Below, piece by piece: positions 47,595 to 60,119 of a stretch of DNA of 64,000 nt. Under the pieces are notes generated by a model, which had not been told where the DNA came from, did not search any database, and saw only the letters and a program-made list of their open reading frames with translations. The stretch comes from Ectocarpus siliculosus (Eukaryota; Sar; Phaeophyceae; Ectocarpales; Ectocarpaceae). Location: positions 615,137-679,136 of the forward strand of contig FN648707.1 of NCBI GenBank assembly GCA_000310025.1, read 5' to 3'. The translations under genes and the position numbers were made by a program. Every line of letters starts with the position of its first letter. Position 1 is the first letter of the stretch.

Positions 47595-50430
47595 CCTCGT
47601 CTCCATAGGGAGGCGAATTTTTCACGTTGGGGCCGAACACACCCCACGACACGTGAAGGGACACGCGTCAGGACATCGAAAGCAGGGGAGCCATGAACGT
47701 GGAGGCGAATAGCCCTTGCCGGATAGGGCAAAACGCGTTGTCCCTGGGTGGTGGTACCAGGAGTAGCAGAGAAGGGAAGCATATAAGGCTTGGCGGTTGT
47801 GCTCGAAATTGTAAGTTGGCGACGTTTTCAACAACTCCGTGCCAGAGTGGCATTAGCGCTGATCGCACATCAGTGACGTGTTCTTCACGTATCAACGATG
47901 CCTTAACAGCTGCTTCTTGGCCGATTCGTCCTGGTGTCCTCCGTACTTTGTGTTTCCACCATAAACGACTTGGGCGTCTTTTGCGCTAGTGTTCCTTCGT
48001 GTGATTTTCTGTTTGTTTGCGTTGGTACGACAGATCCCACAGCCACCTCTAGAGCGTTTTTGCTTTTCTTGTTGCATAGCTCTGTTTCGTTGATGCACGT
48101 GGGATGTTGACGGTACCTCCCTTCCAGCCTACTTGGCTGACACGAAACGACTTTGTTCTTCTGATGGAAAACAGACGACGAACAACATCTACCCTCTATT
48201 GCCACCAGGGGATGGCCTTGCGAACAGAATACCGTTTCCGCTGGCTTTAAAAGTCGACTTGTTGGAGCAGGGGAGACGTACCAATCGGTGGTGCATATAT
48301 TATGGGTACGTATGGATTCAACGTATCAAAGCGGGGGCGCCGAATGATGCTGGCTGCAGACCTGCAGACGTGGTAAAGGGTACGGTATCGGATCCGCAAG
48401 GACAGGTTTTGGAAGGCGGGATGTGCGCAGTGGACCTCAAGTTTGAAGTTTGGAATTAGGTCCAACGTTTTGATTACATGAGGGTATCCTTCGTACTCGG
48501 CCATGGTGACGAGTGTTCGCGAAGTGATAAACAGAAACTTGATAGGAGTTGAGCAGAGTTTACTGAGTAATTTAATCTTGTGTATGCTCAAGCGATAGAT
48601 GTTGTATGGTGATGGAATTCGGGACCTACGATCGAAACGAGAAGGAGACCGATTAAAGAATACTCTGTCTGGTGTTGGCTTCAATGGTCGAACAAGAGGA
48701 TCGACGCGTTACACGTCATTGGGTATGGATTCAGAGGCTGGATGACTTGGGACTTAGTCTCGGTGTCACCCTTGTGCTCCTACCGGAACTTGTTCTTCTG
48801 AGTTCTTCGAGAGGAAAGCGAGCCTGAGAAACGAGCGAACGTTCGTTGGTTCTCGTATTTTGCTATCATGGAGACTACTGTTTGTCATATTTGTTTGATG
48901 GCCCTCATATCGCTCCTATGTAGTATGCTTATGGTTGAGTGTGCTTGGATTCCTTTGTGAAGTAGTACATTGTCCTCGATCTCGTTGAGGTGATGTTTTG
49001 CGACACACAGCAAGGGTACTTGTGAGGCGCCATTGGTGTCTCAAAGCGTGCGGGATGACGAAGTGGGGGGTTGGTCGTTTTCTCGGCGATCAGCCAGCCT
49101 GCCCTTCCACCTAAACTACTCTTCGGGCGAAAATCTGGCGTGACGGCGGTGTAGGGAATGGGTAGACCGAAAGAGGAATTGAATTGGCTATCTTGTAGGG
49201 AGCCAAGGCAAATCTATTTTGTGGCCGGCTGGGGGTGGAACGTACTCCGTTGCGTGCGTGCGGTGGACGCAAGAGCGCCCTTGGCGATCGAAGGGCATAG
49301 GCGCACGATGGAAACATGGACCTGCAATCCATGTTTACTCTCGACACGGACGACGCTAGTATCTGAACAAGTCACTCAATATTATTCGCGACTGGCGATC
49401 CAGCATCCATTGGAAATCAACGACAACTCTTACTACAGCCGATCTCGGTCGACATATGAGCCACCATTCATGGCATTGGGCATGTCGGTGGTATGGTACC
49501 GGGAGCCAACATCTCTCGGGCCCACCGCCCGCCACAACCTTTCAAAGGCACGTCTATTTTCAATTGGCAGGGGGGGGCAGGGTGGCGGTCCCAAGAGTAT
49601 AACCGAATGGCCAGTGGGTGATGAGAAAGGCGACCGCGACGCGACTTAAATGTTGTTTTGGAATTCGGTACACAGCTGGGCGAGCTTTGTCTGTCTGCAT
49701 CGGGCAAGCACGCCCCGTGCTACGTTGTTTGTGTGTACATCGAAAGGCCGGCATCCTGTGTTGCTGTCTACAGCTTCTGAAGAAGTCGGCTTCAAGTCAA
49801 ATTACCCAATCTCGCTTCTTGCCAACAACACTACCACCGTTTACAAACGAATGCAGTCGACTCGTCCGTGTTCCCACCCACCCCAGTTCTCTTGTTGAGA
49901 ATATCGCAGACATCGAAGACACACCGCCGATAGGTAGGGTGTTTGTCCATTGATGTCTCCTCGAGTTGGCAGGTGAGAATACGACAAGCTCTTGCTGTAT
50001 GGATGTTTCTATCACTAGCCTCTCGAGTTGAAAAATCTTTGGGGGCTCGTGCCTACCAAGGCATGCTCTACGCCCCTAGGAGCCGTATATGGTATATGCG
50101 CACCCGTCACGCGAGAAGTCGGAGAAGTCTGCAGTTCTTCGGCGCAAAATCAAAGTATTGTGGTTTAGGACATTTCTGTACTCAGGCGAACCAAGAACCA
50201 GCTACCATACCAAGCATTATGGAGAGAAGCGCGCGGGGGCTCGAATATCCCCCCACCCGCCTACAATACCGGGGAGTTATCCTGCCCAATCAGCACGGAA
50301 AATGAGGTTTCTTCGCCTTCCGAGTGACGGTATGGGAAGTTCCAGGTTAGGAAGATTTTGGGCTACGGGTGTTGCACCCATTGGTTGGAAGTACAGCACT
50401 GATCACACATTGTGTATGTAGACTTGGGTC
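47595..50430. other. 3' flank of unit C
   Basis: Similar to the 3' flanks of B and D over most of its length. No plus-strand gene is supported. Minus-strand frames near 47890-47950 (RIGQEAAVKASLIREE) and 48247-48684 (STPIKFLF, EYEGYP) match frames in B and D. The block at 49490-49620 is the common TGGTACCGGGAGCCAACATC region. The end at about 50430 is where similarity to unit A also ceases. Confidence 0.55.
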
Positions 50431-51650
50431 GTATACCAGATGGCGTTGCGTGGCACAGAATGATGTGGGAGGACTGCTCCTGTTTTACCTCGCGGCGTTC
50501 GTCGAGTAGACTACTCTATTCGTTAGTCTGTAGCACATGCGCAGGTATCTACTCTCGCCAGCCGTCGTCGTAAAACAAACGATAGACTATCTGGCCAGTC
50601 TACATGTATTTATCTACGAACAACGATGTCCACCCGTGTCAGGAAACATAGTAGACACGGGGCCCAATGTGAATAAAATTATCGCGGAGAGACGACGTCC
50701 TGAAATTTCGGCCAGAAGTCGCAAGTATCGCGCTGGCAATGTCCATGCGATCAGCAGCCGGAAGCACACACGTCGTGCTCATAGCGCCAATTAACGGCCA
50801 TCCGTCGTCGCGCGCGCGATATGCTTTAAACGGTGGAAGCTGTCAACACCCGTCGTAGAGCAAAGCATCCTACTTGCGCGGAGAGGATCAACGGTTGTCG
50901 CAGGAGGCAACACCCCCACAAAAGCGACCCGCATCAACGACCTACATTGGTGTCGTCGTGCAACCATCATGGCCGCCAACAGGACGCGATCGACAACATC
51001 TGTCACCCAACGGAACCAGTGATGGGCAGAGTCAGAGACAAGATAACATACACATTTCAAAAATTTGATACTGTTTTCCTTCCTACAGTACACATCGACC
51101 AACTTGCATTGACTAACGAATGTATTCCATACCCTATCTCCGTTCTCGCGATGTTCCTTTGCGGATAGGTCACATCCATCTATCACATTCTGACCTCCCG
51201 CCCCAATGGGGGGCGGAGGCCCAAGAAGTCTCCCTACAGTAGGGCGTACTACGCGAGGGACGCAAAGATGCTAGGGAGGGAGAAAGAGAAACCGAATGCT
51301 ACGGGCTGCGGGGCCTAACGGATATTGAAGCGATTGAAACTGAGGAGGCGGAGCGCGTGACGAGATATGCAACCGGTTAAATGCCCCCTGGGCCCCTTCT
51401 ACTTGCCTACTCTTTGGTTCATTGTGTCTTCATCTTTTCTTGCCTCTTGGTCGTGTTTGGTTTTGGTTCGCTTTCCTCTCTGGCCTTTCTGGCGTCGTGT
51501 AAGTCTTTCGTCGTTCTTCCTCTCGCCCTCTGGACTACCCTCGATCCGCAATATGTGGCCACATGCCCTGCTACGTTCGTTTTATTTTTTGTCATGGGGT
51601 GTTTGTCGTAAAGTCGCTGGTAAGGAGTAGTCTGGAGGAAGGAACAGCAT
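50431..51650. other. Spacer between the inverted units C and D
   Basis: This DNA is not shared by the flanking inverted arms. A minus-strand frame of 131 codons (50791-51186) is open but has no ATG at its start and no recognised domain. The part from 51180 to 51610 has GC-rich direct and inverted words (CCCGCCCCAATGGGGGGCGG) and a pyrimidine-rich stretch. No gene is claimed. Confidence 0.45.
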
Positions 51651-53602
51651 CATTCGGCTAAAGTCTTGGGACCGCCACCCTGCCCCCCCTGACATTTGAA
51701 AATAGATGTGCCTTTGAAAGGTTGTGTGCCCGAGAGATGTTAGCTCCCCGTGCCATACCTCCGACATGCCCAATGCCATGGATGGTGGCTCATATGTCGA
51801 CCGAGATCGGCTTTAGCGTTGTCGTTGATCTCCAATGGATGCTAAATTGCCAGTCGCGAACAATATTGAGTGACTTGTTCAGATACTAGCGTCGTCCGTG
51901 TCGACAGAAAACATGAATTACAGGTCCATGTTTTCGTCGTGCGCCTACGCCCCTCGATTGCCAAGGGCGCTCTTGCGTCCACTGCAAGTAGGCAACGGAG
52001 CACGTTCACCGCCACTCGGCCACTAGGGTGTGTCTTGGCTCCCTACAGGATAGCCAAGTCTTCTTCGGTTTACCCATTCCCTACACCGCCGTCGCGCCAG
52101 AGTTTTGCCCGAACAGTAGTTTAGGCCTAAGCGCAGGCTAGCTAATCGCCGAGAAAACGACCAGCCCCCAACTCCGTCATCCCGCACGCTTTCAGACACC
52201 AATGGCGCCTCACAATACTCTTGTTGGGTATCGCGAAACATCACCTCAGATCAGGACGAGATCAAGGACTACTACTACACAAAGGAATCCAAGCAAACTC
52301 AACCACAAGCGTACTGGTAAACCATACAGAATCGATGTGAGGGCCATCAATCGAACATCATGACAGCGGTCTCCATGACGGCGAATGTGCGAACCAACGA
52401 ACGTTCGCTTGTTTCTTAGGCTCGCTTTCCTCCCGAGGAACTCAAAATATACATCCCGCAGGTATATACACAAGAATAACACCAAGACCAAGACCAAGTC
52501 CCAAGTCGTCCAGCCTCTGAACCCATACCCAATGCCGTATCCTTTTGTTCGACCATTGAAACCAACACCACGCGATCCTTGTAGAATCGATGTCCTTTTC
52601 GTTTCGATCGTAGGTCCCGAATTCCATCACCACACAAATATGTATTGCTTGAGAATACACAAGATTAAATTACTCAGTATACTCTGCTCAACTCCTATCG
52701 AATTTATGTTTGCAACCCGCGAACACTCGTCACCATGGCCGAGTGCGAAGGATACTCTGATACATACTTACAACGTTGGACCTAATTCCAAATTCCAAAC
52801 TTGAGGTCCACTGCGACATCCCACCTTCCAAACCCTGCACTTGCGGGCCCGATACCGTACCCTCTACCCAGCATCATTCACCTCCCCCGTTTCGATAGAT
52901 TGAATCTACATACACATAATATACACACCACCGTGTGGCATGCCCCCCCTGCTCCAACAAGTCGACTTTCAAAGCCAGCGGAAACGCCATTCTCTTCGCA
53001 AGGCGATCCCCAGGTGGCAAAAGTGTGTAGGTGTTGTTTGTGGTTTGTATTGCATCAGACGAACAAAGTCATTTCGTGTCAGCCAGGCAGGAAGGAAGGA
53101 AGGTATGGTCATCCCACGTGCATCAACAACACGGAGCTACGCAACAAGAAATGAAAATACGCTCTAGGTGGCTGTGGGATCTATCGTACCAACGCAAACT
53201 AACAGAAAATCACACGAGAAGGAATATCAACGCAAAAGACGCCCAAACCGTTTATGGTGGAAACACAAAGTACGGAGTACACCAGAACGAATCGGCCAAG
53301 AAGCAGCTGTTAAGGCATCGTTGATACGTGAAGAACGCGCCATGAGTCTGAAATCAGCGCTATTTCCATTCTGACACAGGGCTATTGAAACACAACCCAA
53401 CTTACAACTTCGAGCACAACCGTCAAGCTTGCCTCCCTTTGCCGCTACTCTTGAAACCACCGGCCAGGGACAACGAATTTTGCCCTATCCGGCAAGGGCT
53501 GTTCGCCTCCACGTTCATGGCTTCCCCGCTTTCGATGTCCTGACGCGTATCCCTTCACGTTTCGTGAGGTGCTTTCGGCCCCAAGGTTTGAAAACTTTGC
53601 CC
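51651..53602. other. 3' flank of unit D (inverted)
   Basis: Inverted counterpart of 47595-49620. Similarity to unit C stops at about 51650, within the block GGGACCGCCACCCTGCCCCCC, about 800 bases earlier than the end of unit C. Plus-strand frames here (for example 53168-53374, peptide RIGQEAAVKASLIREE) are antisense to copy D and match those in B and C. Confidence 0.55.
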
Positions 53603-54357
53603 TCACATGGGGACGAGGTCAAGAGTGGCCCGCTTCCTACCAGTTGGTGGTGACAGGGCGGCCTGTTGTCGTTGTGTCGGTTTCCGCTCCCACGCGGGCA
53701 CTTCTTCTTGGTCTTCGAAGCCATCTGCTACAGACGCAGCGTTCACCGTCCTGGAGCGTCTGATGGGCGCCGCACGCGCGATCACTTTGGTAACACCCGC
53801 CGCGCGTTCGGCTCCCCTCACGACTGACTTCTTGAAGGTCCGAGGTTTGAGGTGGGGATCTTGTTGAGTGGTCGCGACGAAGCATAGCGGCCACAGTATG
53901 AGAAGAAGATCTGTCGGGGTGGGAGCCAGCGGAAAGGGTGGGCGGCGGTCGAGACAACCCTGGCAACAGGTTCAATCGTTCATGAAACATGAGCTGCCGT
54001 TACCCGCTACGCGATGCGTCACAAAAGAATCTTCGCGAGTCGCTAGAGCGGAAGGTCTGTTCTCCTAGGCACACGGGCGGGGATGCCACCACTACAGGGC
54101 GAAGAATGTTCGACAATTCCGCGACTGTACTACATGTACCGGTTCGTTTTGTCTCACTCACCCCAAAACCCGCCAATATTTCCAAACATCTCGGCGAACT
54201 CGTACGGGTTGGACTCTGTGATGATCTCCCAAGAGTCAGCCTGCTGCTTCATCTCCAGAGACAGATACGCATATGGCATTGTGATGTTTGGGTTCACCTG
54301 CATTGTGGAAACACGATTGCGGACGACTGAGAAGTGCCGGAGGTTTTGCGAGGCAAC

Positions 54358-54394
<37 letters not shown>

Positions 54395-57300
54395 CGACAG
54401 TGACGGAGACAACATTCGAAAGTGCTGCAGCTGCAGGTCAGACGTACCACATTCTTGTGATGCCCAAAATTCGTAAACAGCGCCTTGTACGACGATTGGT
54501 CATCCTCCATTAACTTGTTCTGGTTGGTGAGACCAACGCCCTGACACACCGACAACACAAGGAGCGAAGCACGTACACAAACACAGAATGGTGAGCCGAA
54601 ATGTGCCGACTTGTTGGGAAAATGGCTTCTCTAGCACACACTTGACCATTGCCGGCTAGTCAGAAGGACAAAACTAACGTCACAGCTCAAAATGATCGAA
54701 TGTGTTGTTTCATTCTTCATGAGCAACTACTTTACATTTTCAATTGAGATGGCAAAGGCGCGTATGGAGAAACAAAAATTGTGGGTTCTTTGTTGGTTCC
54801 GTGCGATTGTCCCCTACGTAGGGTGAGTGTAATGTAGCGACGTAAGTCGGGACTGCCCACGTTCAAGCTGGAAATTTCTCCAACATCGCCAAACATCAAC
54901 ATCTACTCCCCTCCGGACACCGGTCTGAGGAATTCTTGCTCACGAGCGTATTGAAGATGTGGGAGTTGGAGATATTCGTGATGCAGCTGTAGGACAACGG
55001 AAATCCTGTTGAAATCGCTGTGGGATCCTCGGGGTCGCTCAGGAAGCCATAAACCCACTCCCTGCCGCAGAACGGGGGACGGAAAATTCGTGGTGAAGAA
55101 GTGTACAGAGGCGGTTACGACTGAACATGTTGATCTGCTAGACCCTGCTACCGCACCGTGAGGGAGACAACTCCTTGAGGTATCTGCAGGTGAACGAAGA
55201 CATCCATCCGGTGATCAGTTCATGTAAAGGGCAAACCCGCCACACAAAATGGTAATTGTACCAGATATAGCCTGCCGTAGATCGGAAATTCCAATGTCGG
55301 GGACAGATTTCTCTGCTCTGTTAATAAGCAGATGTCCAACAACGAGCATCTATTGATTATGGGTATGCCATTACCATTGTTTTGACCAAATTTGGCTATT
55401 TATTGTGTTTTTTCGCCCTATATCATCCAATACGACCTTTTGCCGGATGAAAATACATACATGCTGAGAGCATTGCCCGTAAAGCATAAAGCGCATGTTT
55501 TCGTCGAGTTTATTGGCGAGAGGGCGGTGGGGCACGTCCGGAAGACGAAGAAAAATTGACAGCAACCTTCTTCCGCATTCCCTGGTTTTTTGTGTATCAC
55601 ATCTATTTTGCCTCATACTGCACACGTGCGATTTCACATGCTACTCACACACTCCGCTACAAGTAGGGTTGGGGATGGGGTGCCACCTTCTGTTGCGGGT
55701 TGCGTGCCTTGGCCTGCTGCCAATTGAACATCAACAATCAACCAACAACCACTATTATGGCGCCGCATAGACTAAGGGCTTCTCGCGAAACGATCGTATG
55801 AACATTGTTCCACCGCAAACCGCAACTCCCCCGCTACTCTATCATGAAATGAAAACAGTTGCACCGCGTAGCTTGTGGTGTACCTTTCGGCATGCCTCCC
55901 TCCCAAAGACGATTCTCCAACAGTTCAAATCGACAGACGCAAAGAACGAGTTACACCGTACAGTAGATGACGCGCAGGAGGAATGCCACTACGATCGCTC
56001 GGCGAAGCGCGACGGCTTTCGACGGTCATGCGACAATACCTCCCACAGGTTTTCTTTCAAAGCGATCTACCTATATGCCAAGACGGTAGTGTGACCCCCG
56101 GTGGCCGTCAAACCCCAGGGGCGGGCGGCCGCCATACCCTAGTCCCAGCAGCAACGTATCTTCACCTGTGGTCCGCCCACTCTACTCCGTCAGCGACGCA
56201 AGTCGTAGAGTTTCCAAATATGCCCCCGGGGTACCAGTACATCTGTTCAGCGAAAGGCATAAACGGTTGTCGGGGTGACACTACCGGGACAGCGGTACGA
56301 ACGTTGGCTCCGAGAACGTTTGCCAACCCATGTGGCCTGAGAGATCCGTTGGCGGCGATCATATCTATCTACGTGTGCCCGAGCGATATATTGCTTCCTG
56401 CATCAGCAAGTGAATAACCTTCAGCCCTTTGCGCTCATGCGTGTGAGCTGTTGAGACTATCGGGAGAATGTCACATTTCCCCCACGGCAATTTCACGCCC
56501 CTCGGTCGGTGCGTTTTTCACCCCAGCAGAACGTCGTGTGTCACTGTAATGTTTGGGGTGGTGTAACTCCTCTATGTGTGTCGAACCCAACGTTTGGTTC
56601 TAGACTTGGAGATGCGTTCTTCAAATCGTCCGGAACCGCCACGCACTCGGGGTACGGCACATCGCTTCGATCTTGTGGCGGGCATAGTCTATGCGACACG
56701 TTTCAAGAATATCAACAACAATATGCGTTCGAAAAGATCAGAGGGAGAGGCTCACAGAGACGTGCACGTTGGCGTACTGCTACTGAAAGAGGTCTTGCTG
56801 TGGGCGAGCGGCGGGCGCTACTGAACACCTCAACGAAATATAGGAAACATGACATGTACACCAGTCAGTGTTTCGTGGACCACAAGTGTCGTCGTACGGC
56901 GGTCCAAGTAGCTCACATCCAAATGGATGTAGTCCAGGTACTCGTGGGGGTCCCGTTCTTGTCCAACGAAGGCAGTCGCAGCCGACGTCCTGAAAATCAC
57001 GCACTGGCCTCTCCCCTGTTGTACAAACCGCAACAACGACGCCATCGGATCCGCAAGAACAGTACATTTAAGAGTCGCATGCAGCCAAGAGAGTTAGACA
57101 GATGCACAGACCGCTCGCAAGATGGTAGAAAGGCAATGTTACATGCATCATCGCTCCTGGAAGCTTGCCTCTTTGCGCTACCGTATGGCGTACGGCGGAG
57201 AGCGGCTAGCACTAGGCAGTTCGGCAAGGTTAGATTGAATGCGCTTTTGTTGTTCTTCGCGGATGGCGATGCTACGCTCACACGGGCCAGGCACACAGGA

Positions 57301-59966
57301 GCACCCGAAAGGGTTTGCAACAAAGCGGACGTATCACGGTCGAGAATAACCAGGTTTCAACGTTGCGAGCTTGAATTATGAGGACAGACTGCAGTCCTCG
57401 GGTTTTTGTGCGACTGCCGTGAACCTAGCAATTGAGATCGAACCGGTGGCCAGTATCCCCCAAAAAATTATTTCGGCACGGTAGTGCGGGTAGCGTCTCG
57501 TACACCGTCCGATCTACATGTGCGTTGTCGACGAAGAAACTGCAGCTACGGAGACCGACTGGTTTCGAACTCGATTGCTCCGTCGGCAACAAGTAGGGCG
57601 CTAACACTGAACCATGTTGTTCCGAAAGCTGTTGACGAGGCATCTTCTACGCTGACAATCTTCCTGCCGTGAAGATATTGGGTATGGAATCGAGGCACAG
57701 GGTGCATCGTTCGACATAGCATGAAGCATGTCACCCACCTGTACGCCCCACCTGGGTGTGACTTCATGGCTATTTCATGTGCACGGGGCACGGACAACAC
57801 CACCGAAAATTCCAAGGTAACACCGCAAGTCTTCCATGTGAAAACACGCCCCGAATAGCAACAAAAAATATAACTGGTTCAGGAAGGAAAGGATATTTCG
57901 AGGCTCACGTCCTCCACGTAGTTTCCCTCGCTGTCATAATCGGTGTTTTCGGGGATAGCTTCGATTTGTAGTTCCTCGGTCGTTGTTTCTTGTAGCTGGT
58001 CCAATTTGACTCTCGGGTAGAAAACCGCGTCCGGTTCGCCCCCTTCGGTCATCCACGCAGAATCCACGCACTCCTCCTCGAGTTCCCACTCGTCGCAGCC
58101 GTAGTTATTATACAGGCAAATCCAGAGGTCGGGGTTCTTGTATACCTCATTCTGAAAAATACGACGGGGTATACAGAAAATAAACCAACAACAAACCATT
58201 GGGTCAGTTGCTGTGTGTGATTTGTGCGCGTCAGCGAGCGAGCGTCGGACACCATGCACAAGCCTGGGGAGTTGGCGGCATGAGGTTTGATCTGACGATA
58301 CAACGGTAAATTTAGTCCATAGGTTAGATCAATTTTTCTCCTCGGAGCCACTATGCGCGCCCTCAACGATCCAGCACCTACATCAATTTTTCCCTCCTAC
58401 CAAAGAATGCGTGAGCTGTCCCTTCGTCTGCGGAACCAATCCTAACTTGATTCCCAGTATCCATGTTTCGCAGGTACAGTAGCATTACAGGCAACAAGAT
58501 CTGACAACGTTGTGGAAGTAACGGTAGTAAATAAGCGTCGTCTCTGTATAGGCACGGCACAAGATATAGGCGATTGCTTCCGACATGAAAGCCAGCCCAC
58601 GTTGCAAGATAGGGACGCCCGCCTCACCGTCAATACGAACGACGTGTCGGGTGACTTCGCCTTTTCCGCTGCTTTGTAGAAAAGCCAGCCGGAATCTGCT
58701 AAGACACGGACAAAAACGAACCCATTCGAATGGTGGCGTGCAGCGGTTCCATCAAGAAGCTGTCCTATAGAAATAGTATATAGCGGTACAGTTGTATGGT
58801 GTCGGGAACAATAGGTTTACAATACCCAATAATCACTTCTTTACCCGGGATGGGATTCGTGTGCGAAATCCCTGCTCTGTTGACTTTGTCCTGGGGAAGG
58901 AACAATATAACGTATCGAAGAATGGACCTTCAAGGGTTATAAAACTTTGCGCCACCGCCCAAATTGGGCGATTCCAAGGCACAAGTAAATATAGAGTGAA
59001 AGCATGCATAATGTAGACTGATGATAATGCTCAATAATCCTCCCACGAAAGGGTTTTTACTCTCCACGTACAATGCTCGGCGACCGATCGACTGTCTACC
59101 TGCCTGGTTTTGTTCCATCCATTGTTGCACGGTTTGCGGTTTCATGGTCTAGACTATCGAGTTGTGTCGATGGGCTCACATGCGATGATAGCGACCACCG
59201 ACACCGTCCAAACCACCACCGCCCGACGCCTGTGCGACTCAAGCACCTCGCTTGGCTTCCTGCATTCAGTGTAAAAATCCAAACAGAAGTACACACCAAC
59301 TCATCAGTGGTGAAAGGGAAGTCATGCAGGATACACAAGCGGTGATGCGCCAGCTTGTCTCATTCCCGCCGGTAAAATGTGAAACGGCAAATATGGTTAC
59401 GGCCTCGACTTTGTCGCTGCGAACATCGGTCTGCAGCGAAACTACACGGTGAATTCGGCAGCCGCGATGTGCAACAGTAACTTCTAGAAATATATCACAC
59501 GGAGTGGCACGCCCCTCCCGCTACTTTAGTATCTGTCTTCTGACCTGGTTAATGGCTCGTGGGGGAAGCACAAGCCAGGCGGGGAGAGTCGCCGTCATAT
59601 TTTTTCTGTTCGGATGTGACTGGGTAATAACTCCGACCGGAAAATGTTCTTGAAACTACATGTACAGTCAACAGTACATGTACGACCCCGACGGTGAACA
59701 CATCACATACACACACCGACCCGACACACCGACCCCATCAAAGCCCTAACCATGAAGCACTTCTGCCTGGGGCCTTGGTGGCGACAACTGGCCACAAACG
59801 CATAGCGATGCCTACGTAGGTGAGACGACGTTCACCTTCTACTGTCGCCTCGTCGTGTTGCAAGCATGCTGTATGTATACCATACGCAGGCCCGCTGCTC
59901 ACGAGGGTACAGGAGCAACCTTGCAAGTCTGGCGACGCCCGCGCGAGACACGGGCACTCACCACAT
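53603..59966 (-). CDS. Copy D: two-membrane-segment protein, function unknown, 11 exons
   Basis: Exons on the minus strand: 59966-59962 (ATG TG), 59259-59180, 58695-58628, 58151-57909, 57015-56917, 56368-56166, 55183-55157, 55061-54944, 54540-54448, 54297-54162 and 53910-53603 (stop TGA). All borders are AG/GT, all phases agree, and the total is 1380 bases, for 459 residues. Layout as in A: basic start with HRRR, TM1 (AVVVWTVSVVAIIAY), YKNPDLWIC and GCD/EEEC cysteines, MYWYPGG and GNSTTC, the sequon-bearing CITNISNSHIFN, NPNITMPY, FGNIGGFW, and TM2 (LLLILWPLCFVA). Exon 6 starts later than in A, at a TAG acceptor, which shortens the protein. The tail is slightly longer and ends TLDLVPM. Closest relative in the window is C, in inverted orientation. 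Reading frame conserved and likely functional; role unknown. Confidence 0.75.
54356..54396 (-). repeat. AAC/GTT trinucleotide microsatellite
   Basis: About 12 CAA units in intron 9 of copy D (between the exons at 54540-54448 and 54297-54162). The same intron of C carries only short GTT-rich runs, and in A the position holds TGTCGC hexamers, so this intron repeatedly grows simple repeats. Confidence 0.9.
55190..56165 (-). other. Enlarged intron of copy D with inserted DNA
   Basis: Contains the roughly 600-base block shared with copy C (55240-55660) and, in addition, a fragment at 55790-56120 related to 9702-10060. The two insertions lie side by side in one intron. Neither shows a recognised domain or clear terminal repeats. 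Confidence 0.5.
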
Positions 59967-60115
59967 TCTCGCCCGGCTCTGGTCAACGTTCAGGGAGAGA
60001 TGAAATTTTTAGCGGCCGTTGCTTCCTCCTCCCGATGCCCCGCAACAGTGTGTGTGCGGAAAGATGGTGAGGCTGGGCGAATATCGGGTGAGCACTGCTG
60101 CTGCTGTAGTCTACA
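59967..60115 (-). promoter_or_regulatory. Leader module of copy D
   Basis: Read on the minus strand, it carries the same blocks as the modules at A and B (GCATCGGGAGGAGGAAGCAAC, GGCCGCTAAAAATTTCATC, then GTTGACCAGAGCC) ending at the start codon at 59966-59964. Taken as promoter and 5' UTR by conservation. Confidence 0.5.
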
Positions 60116-60119
60116 GTAG

